Notes under the pieces: model-generated
Told to the model about the DNA's origin: nothing
The model's input: only the letters and a program-made list of their open reading frames with translations
Database searches by the model: none
Made by a program: the position numbers and the translations under genes
In this document: positions 52,562 through 61,209 of the stretch, piece by piece
How positions within the stretch are numbered: position 1 is the first letter of the stretch
Layout of the letters: the number at the start of each line of letters is the position of its first letter
From: Mycetocola tolaasinivorans
Lineage (GTDB): Bacteria; Actinomycetota; Actinomycetes; Actinomycetales; Microbacteriaceae
NCBI RefSeq assembly: GCF_003667565.1
Contig: NZ_RCUX01000001.1
Span: 248,001-312,000, forward strand
Reading direction: 5' to 3'
DNA length: 64,000 bases

Positions 52562-53554
52562 CTACTCTCCGGTGTGATGTGTGGGGGCGGTGCTGATGTC
52601 AGTGGTGCCGGTCCGCGCGGAACCGACCCGGGTGGCCAGTACAGCGCTCAGCGCGATGCCGATCTTGCGCGGTGTCGTGACCCGGATGCGGGTGCGCAGC
52701 AGGTCGCGCGGATCCACCGCCGCCATCTTGGCGGTGAGCGCCGTGAACAGGTCGGTGGCACAGAGCACGGCGGCGCGGCTCGGGCGCGGAAGGTGCCGGA
52801 TTCCGGCCCGGGCGAGGGCCAGATCCGCGTTGATATCGGCGATGATGGCGTCCCGGTCGCGCGCGGTCAGCAGGGCGACGTTGACCCCGGGGAAGTAGTT
52901 TCTTCCGCGCGCCTCAAGGTCGTCGCCGAGGTCGCGCAGAAAGTTGATCTTCTGAAAAGCCGCGCCGAGGGCTCGGGCGGAAGCCACGATCTCCGGCCGG
53001 GCGGGATCCACCGGGGTGTCCGCGCAGAACACCGCGGTACACATCAGGCCGATCACCTCGGCCGACCCGAAGATGTACTCGGCGATGCTCTCCCGATCGT
53101 GCACGCTGCGTGCCAGATCGGTCCGCATCGAGGCGAAAAAGGGGCGGGTGAGCTCGGTACCAAATCCCGCCCAGCGGGCGGTCTGGGCAAACGCGTGCAC
53201 CACGAGGTTGCTCGAAAAGCCGGTGTCCATCGCGTGCTCGGTTTCGCGTTCGAGGTCGTCGAGGGTTGCCGCGCACTCGTGGGTGGACAGGCCCGCGCTC
53301 TGCCCGGGGCCATCGACAATCTCGTCGGCGACGCGCACCAGCGCATAGATTGCGGCGATCGGATCCCGCTTTTCCCGGGGAAGGAGCCTGCTGGCCGCGC
53401 CGAAGGATGACGAGTAGCGGCCGAGCAGGTGCACGCTGTTTTCTGCGGCCACCGCGTTATACAGTTCGATTCCGGTGTCGGGTGTTCGTCGTTGCTTGCG
53501 CGCGGGCGCTCGCGAGGGCAACGGGTGGGCGGGTACCTGCTGGGGTTTAGACAT
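52562..53554 (-). CDS. crtB: Phytoene synthase
   Basis: A 330-residue squalene/phytoene synthase joining two GGPP molecules. The two Asp-rich motifs are VRVADEIVD (about residue 77) and NFLRDLGDDLE (about residue 210). YSSSFGAASRLLP is the usual substrate-binding start. Residues 1-25 and 305-330 are low-complexity extensions. The start codon lies inside the last bases of crtE (8-base overlap). Confidence 0.95.
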   Translation of the reverse strand: MSKPQQVPAHPLPSRAPARKQRRTPDTGIELYNAVAAENSVHLLGRYSSSFGAASRLLPREKRDPIAAIYALVRVADEIVDGPGQSAGLSTHECAATLDDLERETEHAMDTGFSSNLVVHAFAQTARWAGFGTELTRPFFASMRTDLARSVHDRESIAEYIFGSAEVIGLMCTAVFCADTPVDPARPEIVASARALGAAFQKINFLRDLGDDLEARGRNYFPGVNVALLTARDRDAIIADINADLALARAGIRHLPRPSRAAVLCATDLFTALTAKMAAVDPRDLLRTRIRVTTPRKIGIALSAVLATRVGSARTGTTDISTAPTHHTGE

Positions 53555-54881
53555 CGCGCTCCTCCAGGTCGGCGATGACCGCGTCGAGATACGCGCGGAG
53601 CCGCGGGGGCAGGGCAGGGTCCTGGACCGCGGAGCGTGCGCGGTCGAGCGCGGTGGTGACCACGGCGTGGTGGCGGTCGCGCACGCCCGCTCGAATCAGG
53701 GCCTCCTGCACTCCGGCCCAGTGCGTGGTTGTGTGGGCATCCGGGGTCGTGGTGAGCGCCGAGATCAGCGGCCAGGCATCACTGGCCCGCGCCAGCGAGA
53801 GCAGTGCGGTGTTCTTTCCCGATTCGAGATCCGCGGTGATGCTCTTACCCGTGCGGGCGCTCTCGCCAAACACGCCCAGGTGGTCATCCTGCAGCTGGAA
53901 GGCGAGGCCGAGGGCCCGGGCCACGGCGTCCAGCGCGCGCAGGAGGTTTCGATCCGCCCCCGCGAGCACAGCCCCCGAACGCAGCGGCACCGAGAACGAA
54001 TAGCTCGCGGTTTTGTGCTCGGTCATGGTGAGGATGCGGGTGATGGGCGGGGTGCCGGGTGGCAGGGCCGCAAGCACCACATCGGCGTGCTCGCCACCCG
54101 CCGTTACGTGCACGGCCTCGTCGAAGAGATCCAGCAGGTTCACGCGCACGTCGGCGGGAACATCGAGCAGCGCCAGCTGTCGCTGCGCCGCGGTGAGGAG
54201 GAGATCGCCCCCGATGATCGCCGAGGCCTCGGCGTCGCGCCGGGCACGGGCGGGGTCGCTGTGTCGTCGCGGATGGCTCGCGAGTAGGTTTCCGGTCACG
54301 TTGGGGTGGCCGCGGCGCACCAGGTCGCCGTCGATGACGTCGTCGTGCACCACGAAGGCGCCGTGCAGCAGTTCCTGGGCCACCGCGGTGAGAATGACCG
54401 AGTCCGGCACCGCCAGCGCATCCTCGCCGGTGCGCAGCGCCAGATAGGCACCGAGTACGAGGCGGGGACGCACGCGCTTTCCTCCGCGCAGGGCATCGCC
54501 GAGGGCATCCCAGAGTGGCGGGTAGGAGGGATCCATCCCCGTGCTGCGCTCACGCCCAGCGGCCAGGATCGCGGACATGCTGTCTTCGACCTGGCCGATG
54601 AGGTGAGTGACCCACGCATCGATGGCGGCCGACGGGAGGCCGGCCGATTCCGATACCGGGACGTCCGGGGTAAGCGACGACGTGGTCGTCTGAGGGGAGT
54701 GCGGTGATGCTGGTTTTTCGGGTGCTACCGGGGAGGTGAGCTGAGAGTTGGGTGTGTTCTCGCTCGGGCAGTGCTCCGCCGATTCCCGTCCCTGATCCGG
54801 GCGAGCATGCCCCGTATCGCGTGCGATATCGGGACTCGGGCTCAGCGTGCGGGTCAGTGTGTGGACAATCGGTGGGTTCAT
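53547..54881 (-). CDS. crtE: Geranylgeranyl diphosphate synthase
   Basis: A 444-residue all-helical prenyltransferase making GGPP, the carotenoid precursor. First Asp-rich motif VVHDDVIDGDLVRRG (about residue 180), second FQLQDDHLGVFGE (about residue 330). The catalytic domain starts only near residue 85; the first 80 residues are a Ser/Thr/Pro-rich extension not usual for the family. ATG 54881 has a strong GGGAGG. Promoter-proximal gene of the crt operon, facing the MarR regulator across a TAGCTAG dyad. Confidence 0.95.
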   Translation of the reverse strand: MNPPIVHTLTRTLSPSPDIARDTGHARPDQGRESAEHCPSENTPNSQLTSPVAPEKPASPHSPQTTTSSLTPDVPVSESAGLPSAAIDAWVTHLIGQVEDSMSAILAAGRERSTGMDPSYPPLWDALGDALRGGKRVRPRLVLGAYLALRTGEDALAVPDSVILTAVAQELLHGAFVVHDDVIDGDLVRRGHPNVTGNLLASHPRRHSDPARARRDAEASAIIGGDLLLTAAQRQLALLDVPADVRVNLLDLFDEAVHVTAGGEHADVVLAALPPGTPPITRILTMTEHKTASYSFSVPLRSGAVLAGADRNLLRALDAVARALGLAFQLQDDHLGVFGESARTGKSITADLESGKNTALLSLARASDAWPLISALTTTPDAHTTTHWAGVQEALIRAGVRDRHHAVVTTALDRARSAVQDPALPPRLRAYLDAVIADLEERDV

Positions 54882-54903
54882 CGCCGTACCTCCCTGTTTA
54901 ATA

Positions 54904-54922
54904 ACTAGCTAGGCTAGCTAAT
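54904..54922. promoter_or_regulatory. Operator-like dyad TAGCTAG-G-CTAGCTA
   Basis: Perfect 7-bp arms (54906-54920), with an outer A/T pair, between crtE and the MarR gene. Likely MarR (CrtR-type) binding site. Confidence 0.75.
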
Positions 54923-54977
54923 GAAGTCACGGTATCATGAAAATGCGATTCAACGCAGCGAAACCCGGTGAGGAAAC

Positions 54978-55736
54978 ATGGCACCCAACTACTGGTATCC
55001 ACCCGATGTGGCCCCCGATCCGGCACCCGAGGTCGGCTCCGTCGTGGGCACTGAGGCTGTCCCTGACGCTAGCGCCGCGGCCGGCACTGAGGTTGGCACC
55101 GACGTCGTGACCAATGCGGTGCCTGATGATGAGGCTAACGGTGCGCCTGACGAAGAACCCGACGGGAACGCTCAGGGGGGCGCGGTCGGGGTATTGCGTG
55201 CGCTGCGCCGCTGGCGGGAGTGTGATGAGTCGATGCGGCGAGCCACGCGGCGCGATATGGGGCTCGGCGAGACGGATATGGCGGCGCTGCGCTATCTAAT
55301 CGCGTCGGCCGGGCGAGATGAGTCGGTCACGGCGAAGCGTTTGGCGGAGCACCTAGGGATTTCTTCGGCGTCAACCACGAAGCTGACCGATCGGCTCGAG
55401 GCTTCGGGTCATCTGCGACGGCTGCCGCATCCCGATGATCGCCGTGCCATCCTGCTGGAGGTGAGTGAGCGCACCCATCGCGAGGTGCGCAGCACCCTGG
55501 GCGGCCGGCACGAGCGAATGTTTGCCGCGGCGAACGCGCTCTCCGATAGTGAGCAGGTGGCGGTGATCCGTTTCCTGGATCGCATCGGCGCGGGTTTGCG
55601 TGAGGACGACGTGGCCGTCACTGTGGCCGCGGGGCCGACTGCGGGTTCGACTGCGGGTTCGCCCCAGGCGATACCCGTGCCTGTTTCTGCCCCGGGCACC
55701 GCGGGTTCGGCTGCGGTTCCTCAACCCGGAACCTGA
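54978..55736 (+). CDS. crtR: MarR-family regulator of the carotenoid operon (CrtR-like)
   Basis: A 252-residue MarR protein. The winged helix spans about residues 90-185 (VTAKRLAEHLGISSASTTKL, then LPHPDDRRAILLEVSERTHR, the wing). The position facing crtE matches Corynebacterium CrtR, which represses the crt operon and is released by GGPP. Unusual are a 70-residue acidic N-terminal stretch of GTE/VPD-type repeats and a 45-residue Ala/Gly/Pro/Val-rich C-terminal tail, neither needed for the fold. GAGGAA precedes the ATG. Confidence 0.9.
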   Translation: MAPNYWYPPDVAPDPAPEVGSVVGTEAVPDASAAAGTEVGTDVVTNAVPDDEANGAPDEEPDGNAQGGAVGVLRALRRWRECDESMRRATRRDMGLGETDMAALRYLIASAGRDESVTAKRLAEHLGISSASTTKLTDRLEASGHLRRLPHPDDRRAILLEVSERTHREVRSTLGGRHERMFAAANALSDSEQVAVIRFLDRIGAGLREDDVAVTVAAGPTAGSTAGSPQAIPVPVSAPGTAGSAAVPQPGT

Positions 55737-55765
55737 TTTCTGGCCGGGTGGCTCCCGGCGGGCGT

Positions 55766-56056
55766 CTAGTCTTCGCTGCTGTCGGCGAGGAGGTGCCGAT
55801 ATTCGGGGTGCTCGGCGAACCAGCCGCGCACGTACCCGCAGGTGGGAATGATGCGGTGGGTGGGGTCGGCGGAGATGGCCTGAACCGCGTGTTCGACGAG
55901 GGTGGCGGCGAGGCCGCGCCCGCGCTGGGAGGGATCGGTGTAGCTGTAGGTCAGGTACGTGAGGGCGTCGCGTTCGGTGTAGGCGAGCGTGGCGTGGATG
56001 TCTCCGTCTTCGCGGAGTTCGTAGCGTGAGTGTTCCTGCGAGCGAGTGATGTCCAT
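55766..56056 (-). CDS. GNAT-type N-acetyltransferase (YjdJ-like small form)
   Basis: A 96-residue minimal acetyltransferase. YSYTDPSQRGRGLAATLVEH has the acetyl-CoA pyrophosphate loop Q-x-x-G-x-G/A, and PTCGYVRGWFAEHPEY is the conserved end. Proteins of this size acetylate small amines or stay uncharacterised. ATG 56056 is preferred to GTG 56059 because TAGGCT (minus, 56063-56068) is six bases upstream. Confidence 0.9.
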   Translation of the reverse strand: MDITRSQEHSRYELREDGDIHATLAYTERDALTYLTYSYTDPSQRGRGLAATLVEHAVQAISADPTHRIIPTCGYVRGWFAEHPEYRHLLADSSED

Positions 56057-56111
56057 CACCTCAGCCTAGGCCGCTCGGGGGTTTCGGGCTAGGGGTGTGC
56101 TTTGGCTTGCC

Positions 56112-57044
56112 CTAGGAGTGGGCGTCGGGAAGCTGGTCGAGGTAGCGCATGATGACGCCCTCGCGCAGCGCCCACGGTGAGACCTCGAGGGCGGGGGCGT
56201 CGAGTGCGGTCATGGCCTCGCGGAGTACGATTCCGCCGGCGGCGATTTGGAAGGCGCGGTCCTCGGTAATGCCGGGGAGCGCGTGCCGTGCGGTGGCGGG
56301 GATCATGGCGATGCGGGGCACCCAGTCGGCGAGCCGTTTGAGGCTGAGCCGGCTGCGTGAGTCGGAGCTCTCGCCGCTGCTGCCGGCGAGTTTGGCGAGT
56401 GAGCGAATTGTTTTTGATGATCCGACGATGTGGTCGGGGGTGCCCTGTTCGAGGAACCGGGGGAGCACCTCGGTGATGACGCTGCGGGCGTGTTCTGCGA
56501 GGCTCTGGGTCTGTTCCGCGGTGGGCGGATCGCTGTGCAGGTGCGACACGGTGGTGCGTCCGGCCCCGAGGGGGAGGCTGACGGCGATGTCGGGCATTTC
56601 GTCGGAACCCTGGGAGATTTCGAGGGATCCGCCGCCGATGTCGAAGACGAGGATGTTGCCGGCGGACCAGCCGTACCAGCGCCGGATCGCGAGGAACGTG
56701 AGCCGGGCCTCCTCCTCGCCGGTGAGTACCTGGAGGTCAACGCCGGTTTGGCTGAGGATGAGGGCGAGGGTTTCGGGGCCGTTGGTGGCCTCGCGGATGG
56801 CAGAGGTCGCCATCGGCAGGAATGCGTCGAGGCCCGCTTCGTCGGCGATGCGGGCGGCGGCGGAGACCGCGTCGATGAGCGCGGCCACGCCCTCGTCGCT
56901 GATGCGGCCGTCGGGGCCGATGTATCGCATGAGGCGGAGGACGGACTTGTGGTCTGTCATGGGGATGGGGCCGGCTCCGGGGTGGGCGTCCACCACGAGG
57001 AGGTGGACGGTATTTGAGCCAACATCGAGGACACCGAGACGCAT
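56112..57044 (-). CDS. ppx: Ppx/GppA-family phosphatase
   Basis: A 310-residue ASKHA-fold exopolyphosphatase/pppGpp phosphatase. Phosphate 1 loop: RLGVLDVGSNTVHLLV at the N terminus; Glu in ATSAIREATNG; phosphate 2: ILVFDIGGGSLEISQG. This short form lacks the C-terminal HD domain, as in actinobacterial Ppx1. It degrades polyphosphate or (p)ppGpp, so links to stringent response. TACTGT (minus, 57051-57056) six bases before the ATG predicts a leaderless mRNA. Confidence 0.93.
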   Translation of the reverse strand: MRLGVLDVGSNTVHLLVVDAHPGAGPIPMTDHKSVLRLMRYIGPDGRISDEGVAALIDAVSAAARIADEAGLDAFLPMATSAIREATNGPETLALILSQTGVDLQVLTGEEEARLTFLAIRRWYGWSAGNILVFDIGGGSLEISQGSDEMPDIAVSLPLGAGRTTVSHLHSDPPTAEQTQSLAEHARSVITEVLPRFLEQGTPDHIVGSSKTIRSLAKLAGSSGESSDSRSRLSLKRLADWVPRIAMIPATARHALPGITEDRAFQIAAGGIVLREAMTALDAPALEVSPWALREGVIMRYLDQLPDAHS

Positions 57045-57259
57045 GTGCTCACAGTACAGGACGACCGCGGACCGGGATAGGTGACGGCGGCATTCGAAAC
57101 CGAAAACCGGTATTAAATCCGGTCGATCCGACATTACGAATAAACATCAGTCGTTCGGGGGACGCAAAACTGGTTTAAACAGCGTTAGCATGAGGCTCTG
57201 CGGAGTTGCGCCCGCTACTGAACCCCTCAAGATTTTGCTTCCATACCAGGATGGTTTTA

Positions 57260-58993
57260 ATGCTCGTTCGGCTTTTACTGCGATATTCGCGCCCCTATGT
57301 CGGGTGGATCGTGGCCGTTGTGATTTTGCAACTGGTCGCGACCCTCGCCGCCCTCTACCTGCCCAGTTTGAACGCCCAGATTATCGATCAGGGTGTGGCC
57401 AAGGGCGATATTGATTTCATCTGGTCTACCGGTGCCACCATGCTGTGGGTGTGCCTGATCCAGGTTGTTGCCGCGGTTGGCGGCGTCTACTTCGGCGCGA
57501 AGACAGCGATGGCCGTGGGCCGGGATCTGCGCCGCGACGTGTATGGTCGGGTGTCGAACTTCCGGGCTCAGGAGCTGGGGCGTTTTGGCGCGCCGACCCT
57601 GATCACCCGTGGGACGAACGACGTCCAGCAGGTGCAGATGCTGCTGCTGATGACCCTGAACTTCATGGTGTCGACGCCGATCATGTGCGTGGGCGGTATC
57701 GTGATGGCTCTGCGTGAGGATGCCGGGCTGTCGTGGCTGGTTTGGGTTTCGGTGCCGCTGCTGGTGGCCGTCGTGGGATACCTCGTGACCCTGCTGATGC
57801 CGCTGTTCCGTTCGATGCAGGACAAGATCGACGGCATCAACGGTGTGCTGCGTGAGCAGATCATCGGTATTCGCGTCGTACGGGCGTTTGTGCGAGAGGA
57901 TTTTGAGACCGCTCGTTTTGGCGATGCGAACCACGCCCTGACCCGGGTGTCCCTGAAGGTCGGTTCGATCTTTGTGCTGATGTTCCCGTTGATCGGAATG
58001 ATCCTGCACCTGGCGACCGCGGCGGTGCTGTGGTTTGGCGGTCACCGCGTTGACGTGGGTGACATGCAGGTCGGGTCGCTGACCGCGTTCCTGCAGTATC
58101 TGCTGCAGATTTTGACGGCGGTCATGATGGGTACCTTCATGGTCATGATGATTCCGCGTGCGGTGGTGTGTTCGGAGCGCATCGGTGAGGTGCTGGATGT
58201 GGAGCCGACCATGGCCGAGCCGGAGGCTCCCGCAACGGTGTCGGACCCGCGCGGTGTGGTTGAGTTCCGCGATGTTGGATTCGGATATCCGGGTGCGGAG
58301 AACCAGGTGCTGGAGGGTCTGTCGTTTACGGCCGAGCCCGGGCAGACCACCGCGATTATCGGTTCGACCGGTTCGGGTAAGTCGACGCTGCTGAGCCTGA
58401 TTCCGCGCCTGTATGACACCGCGCAGGGTGAGGTGCTGATCGATGGGGTGCCGGTGACGGAGTACACCCGGGCGCAGCTCTCTGAGCGGGTGGGGATGGT
58501 GCCGCAGCGCCCGTTCCTGTTCTCGGGCACGGTGGCCAGCAACCTGCGCTTCGGTGATGAGGCCGCGAGCGAGGAGAAGCTGTGGCAGGCGCTGAGCGTG
58601 GCTCAGGGTGCGGAGTTTGTGCGGGAGAAGGAGCACGGTCTGGAGAGCCCGATTTCTCAGGGCGGTACCAACGTGTCCGGTGGGCAGCGGCAGCGGTTGT
58701 GCATTGCGCGCACGCTGGTGGCGGAGCCCAGGGTGTATCTGTTTGATGATTCGTTCTCGGCTCTTGATGTGACGACCGATTCGAAGCTGCGGGCCGCGCT
58801 GAAGGATGAGATTCGCGATGCGACGGTCATTATTGTCGCGCAGCGCGTGTCGACCATCACCGACGCGGATCAGATCTTGGTGATGGACGATGGCCGCATT
58901 GTGGGCCGTGGCACCCACGAGGAGCTGCTTGATTCCAGCGAGACGTATCGAGAAATTGTGAACTCGCAGTTGAGCGCATCGGAGGTGGCGTAG
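57260..58993 (+). CDS. Heterodimeric ABC exporter, subunit with degenerate catalytic Glu
   Basis: A 577-residue half-transporter: six membrane segments (about 1-310), then the ATPase. Walker A GSTGSGKST (about residue 373), signature VSGGQRQRLCIARTLV (about 473), Walker B VYLFDDSFSALD with Asp in place of the catalytic Glu (about 495). Its partner downstream (three bases on) has the Glu but an altered signature, so the pair has one active ATP site, as in TM287/288 and LmrCD. Start ATG 57260 (AGGATGG upstream) or 57251. Likely a multidrug or lipid exporter. Confidence 0.92.
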   Translation: MLVRLLLRYSRPYVGWIVAVVILQLVATLAALYLPSLNAQIIDQGVAKGDIDFIWSTGATMLWVCLIQVVAAVGGVYFGAKTAMAVGRDLRRDVYGRVSNFRAQELGRFGAPTLITRGTNDVQQVQMLLLMTLNFMVSTPIMCVGGIVMALREDAGLSWLVWVSVPLLVAVVGYLVTLLMPLFRSMQDKIDGINGVLREQIIGIRVVRAFVREDFETARFGDANHALTRVSLKVGSIFVLMFPLIGMILHLATAAVLWFGGHRVDVGDMQVGSLTAFLQYLLQILTAVMMGTFMVMMIPRAVVCSERIGEVLDVEPTMAEPEAPATVSDPRGVVEFRDVGFGYPGAENQVLEGLSFTAEPGQTTAIIGSTGSGKSTLLSLIPRLYDTAQGEVLIDGVPVTEYTRAQLSERVGMVPQRPFLFSGTVASNLRFGDEAASEEKLWQALSVAQGAEFVREKEHGLESPISQGGTNVSGGQRQRLCIARTLVAEPRVYLFDDSFSALDVTTDSKLRAALKDEIRDATVIIVAQRVSTITDADQILVMDDGRIVGRGTHEELLDSSETYREIVNSQLSASEVA

Positions 58994-58996
58994 CTC

Positions 58997-61072
58997 ATGG
59001 CACGGAAAAAGAGTAACGGTGACACGAGTACCACGGTCCCGCTGGCCGAGGAGAGGCTTGAGGAGGAGCTGTTCGACGAGCGCGAGCTGAATGCCGGCTC
59101 GAGCGATGACATGTTTGGTGGCGGTGCGCCGCCCAAGAAGGCGAAGGCGTTCTGGCCCTCGGCGAAGCGACTGATGGGCCTGCTGGCACCCGAGCGCTTG
59201 GGGGTGTCCATCGTTGTTGCGATGGTAGTGATCTCCGTGGTGCTGGGTGTGATCGCTCCGAAGATTCTGGGCCAGGCGATGGACGTGATCTTTGGTGGCG
59301 CGATCGGTGCCTCGATGCCGGCTGGCGCAACCAAGGAGCAGGTCATTGCCGGGCTGGTGGCTTCGGGGGATCAGTCTCGTGCGGACATGCTGTCGAAGAT
59401 CAACTTCACCCCGGGTACGGGAATCGACTTTGTAAACCTCAGCCGACTGATCTTTATCGTGTTGGCGATGTACCTGATTTCGTCTTTCTTCATGTGGGCG
59501 CAGGGGTACATCCTGAACAAGCTCGTGATGAAGGTTGTCTACAACCTGCGTCGCGATATCGAGACGAAGCTCAACCGTCTGCCGCTGAACTACTTTGATA
59601 CCCGCCAGCGCGGTGACCTGCTGTCGCGGGTGACCAACGATGTGGATAACATTCAGAATGCGCTGCAGCAAGCCTTTGCGCAGATGATCCAGGCGGTGCT
59701 GACGATTATCGGCATCGTGGTGATGATGTTTATTGTGTCCTGGCAGCTGGCCCTGATCGCGCTGGTGGCTCTGCCGCTGTCGGCGATCGTGGCCGGTGTG
59801 ATCGGGACGCGCTCGCAGAAGCTGTTTGCCGCGCAGTGGAAGAACACCGGCGCGCTGAACGGCCACATCGAGGAGTCGTTCTCCGGGCATGACCTGGTGA
59901 CGCTGTTTGGCCGCCAGAAGGACATGCTCGTGGGCTTTGATGAGCGCAATGAGTCGCTGTTCAAGGCGTCGTTTGGTGCACAGTTCATCTCGGGCATCAT
60001 CATGCCGGCGATGCAGTTTGTGTCGTACCTCTCGTATGTGGGTATCGCCGTGGTGGGTGGCCTGCGCGTGGCTACCGGCTCGATGACGCTGGGTGACGCC
60101 ACCGCGTTCATTCAGTACTCGCGTGAGTTCACCAGCCCGATCGGTCAGCTGGCCGGTATGGCCAACATGCTGCAGTCTGGTGTGGCGTCGGCGGAGCGCA
60201 CCTTTGAGCTGCTGGATGCCGAGGAACAGAGCGAGGACAACACGACGGGCACCCTGCCCGAGCGGGCCGAGGGCCATGTGGAGTTTGAGCACGTGACCTT
60301 CTCGTACAGCGAGGAGACCAGCCTGATTGAGGATCTCTCGTTCGAGGCCGAGCCGGGGCACACGGTTGCGATCGTGGGACCGACCGGTGCGGGTAAGTCG
60401 ACCCTGGTAAACCTCGTGATGCGCTTCTACGAGCTGCAGGGTGGGCGCATTCTGGTGGATGGCACGGATATCACGACGGTCCCGCGTCAGGAGCTGCGCT
60501 CCAAGGTAGGCATGGTTCTGCAGGATGCCTGGCTCTTCGAGGGCTCGATTCGAGACAACATTCGCTACGGACGCCTGGACGCCACGGATGAGGAGGTCAT
60601 CGCGGCGGCGCAGGCCACGTTTGTGGACCGGTTTGTTCGTCAGCTGCCGGATGGCTATGACACGATTCTGGATGATGCCGGATCGAACGTGTCGGCGGGT
60701 GAGAAGCAGCTGATCACGATCGCGCGTGCCTTCCTCGCACAGCCCTCGCTGCTGATTCTTGATGAGGCGACGTCCTCGGTGGATACCCGGACGGAACTGC
60801 TGGTGCAGCAGGCGATGGCCGCGCTGCGTAGCGACCGCACCTCGTTTGTGATCGCGCACCGGCTCTCCACCATCCGGGATGCCAACACGATCCTGGTGAT
60901 GGAGTCGGGTCGAATCGTGGAGCAGGGCTCGCATGAATCGCTGCTGAAGGCTCGCGGTGCGTACTACAACCTGTACATGTCGCAGTTCTCCGGTGCGACC
61001 GCCGCCGAGGAGGAGGTTGATCCCCTCTTGGTGACCGCTACCGGCTCGATTCCGGTGCAGCCCTCCGCCTAG
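58997..61072 (+). CDS. Heterodimeric ABC exporter, catalytic subunit
   Basis: A 691-residue half-transporter. A 55-residue charged N-terminal extension (EERLEEELFDERELNAGSSD) precedes six membrane segments, with an unusually long extracytoplasmic loop between segments 1 and 2 (about 100-150). Walker A GPTGAGKST (about residue 463), signature VSAGEKQLITIARAF in place of LSGGQ (about 564), Walker B LLILDEATSSVD intact (about 588). It provides the active Walker site that pairs with the VSGGQ of the upstream subunit. Ends before the terminator 61126-61170. Confidence 0.93.
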   Translation: MARKKSNGDTSTTVPLAEERLEEELFDERELNAGSSDDMFGGGAPPKKAKAFWPSAKRLMGLLAPERLGVSIVVAMVVISVVLGVIAPKILGQAMDVIFGGAIGASMPAGATKEQVIAGLVASGDQSRADMLSKINFTPGTGIDFVNLSRLIFIVLAMYLISSFFMWAQGYILNKLVMKVVYNLRRDIETKLNRLPLNYFDTRQRGDLLSRVTNDVDNIQNALQQAFAQMIQAVLTIIGIVVMMFIVSWQLALIALVALPLSAIVAGVIGTRSQKLFAAQWKNTGALNGHIEESFSGHDLVTLFGRQKDMLVGFDERNESLFKASFGAQFISGIIMPAMQFVSYLSYVGIAVVGGLRVATGSMTLGDATAFIQYSREFTSPIGQLAGMANMLQSGVASAERTFELLDAEEQSEDNTTGTLPERAEGHVEFEHVTFSYSEETSLIEDLSFEAEPGHTVAIVGPTGAGKSTLVNLVMRFYELQGGRILVDGTDITTVPRQELRSKVGMVLQDAWLFEGSIRDNIRYGRLDATDEEVIAAAQATFVDRFVRQLPDGYDTILDDAGSNVSAGEKQLITIARAFLAQPSLLILDEATSSVDTRTELLVQQAMAALRSDRTSFVIAHRLSTIRDANTILVMESGRIVEQGSHESLLKARGAYYNLYMSQFSGATAAEEEVDPLLVTATGSIPVQPSA

Positions 61073-61125
61073 CGCGAAGGACCCGCTCGGGCCGCTCCGG
61101 TGTGGAGTAGCCCGAGTCGCCTCAG

Positions 61126-61170
61126 ACGGGGCCGTGTGATGTGGATGTTTCCTCACACGGCCCCGTTTTG
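61126..61170. terminator. Hairpin terminator after ABC exporter genes
   Basis: ACGGGGCCGTGTGA, 13-base loop, TCACACGGCCCCGT, TTTG. Also serves the convergent alkyltransferase gene. Confidence 0.88.
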
Positions 61171-61209
61171 TGTGGGTGGCCGCGTTGTGTGCGCGGGCAG
61201 GGTGAAAGT

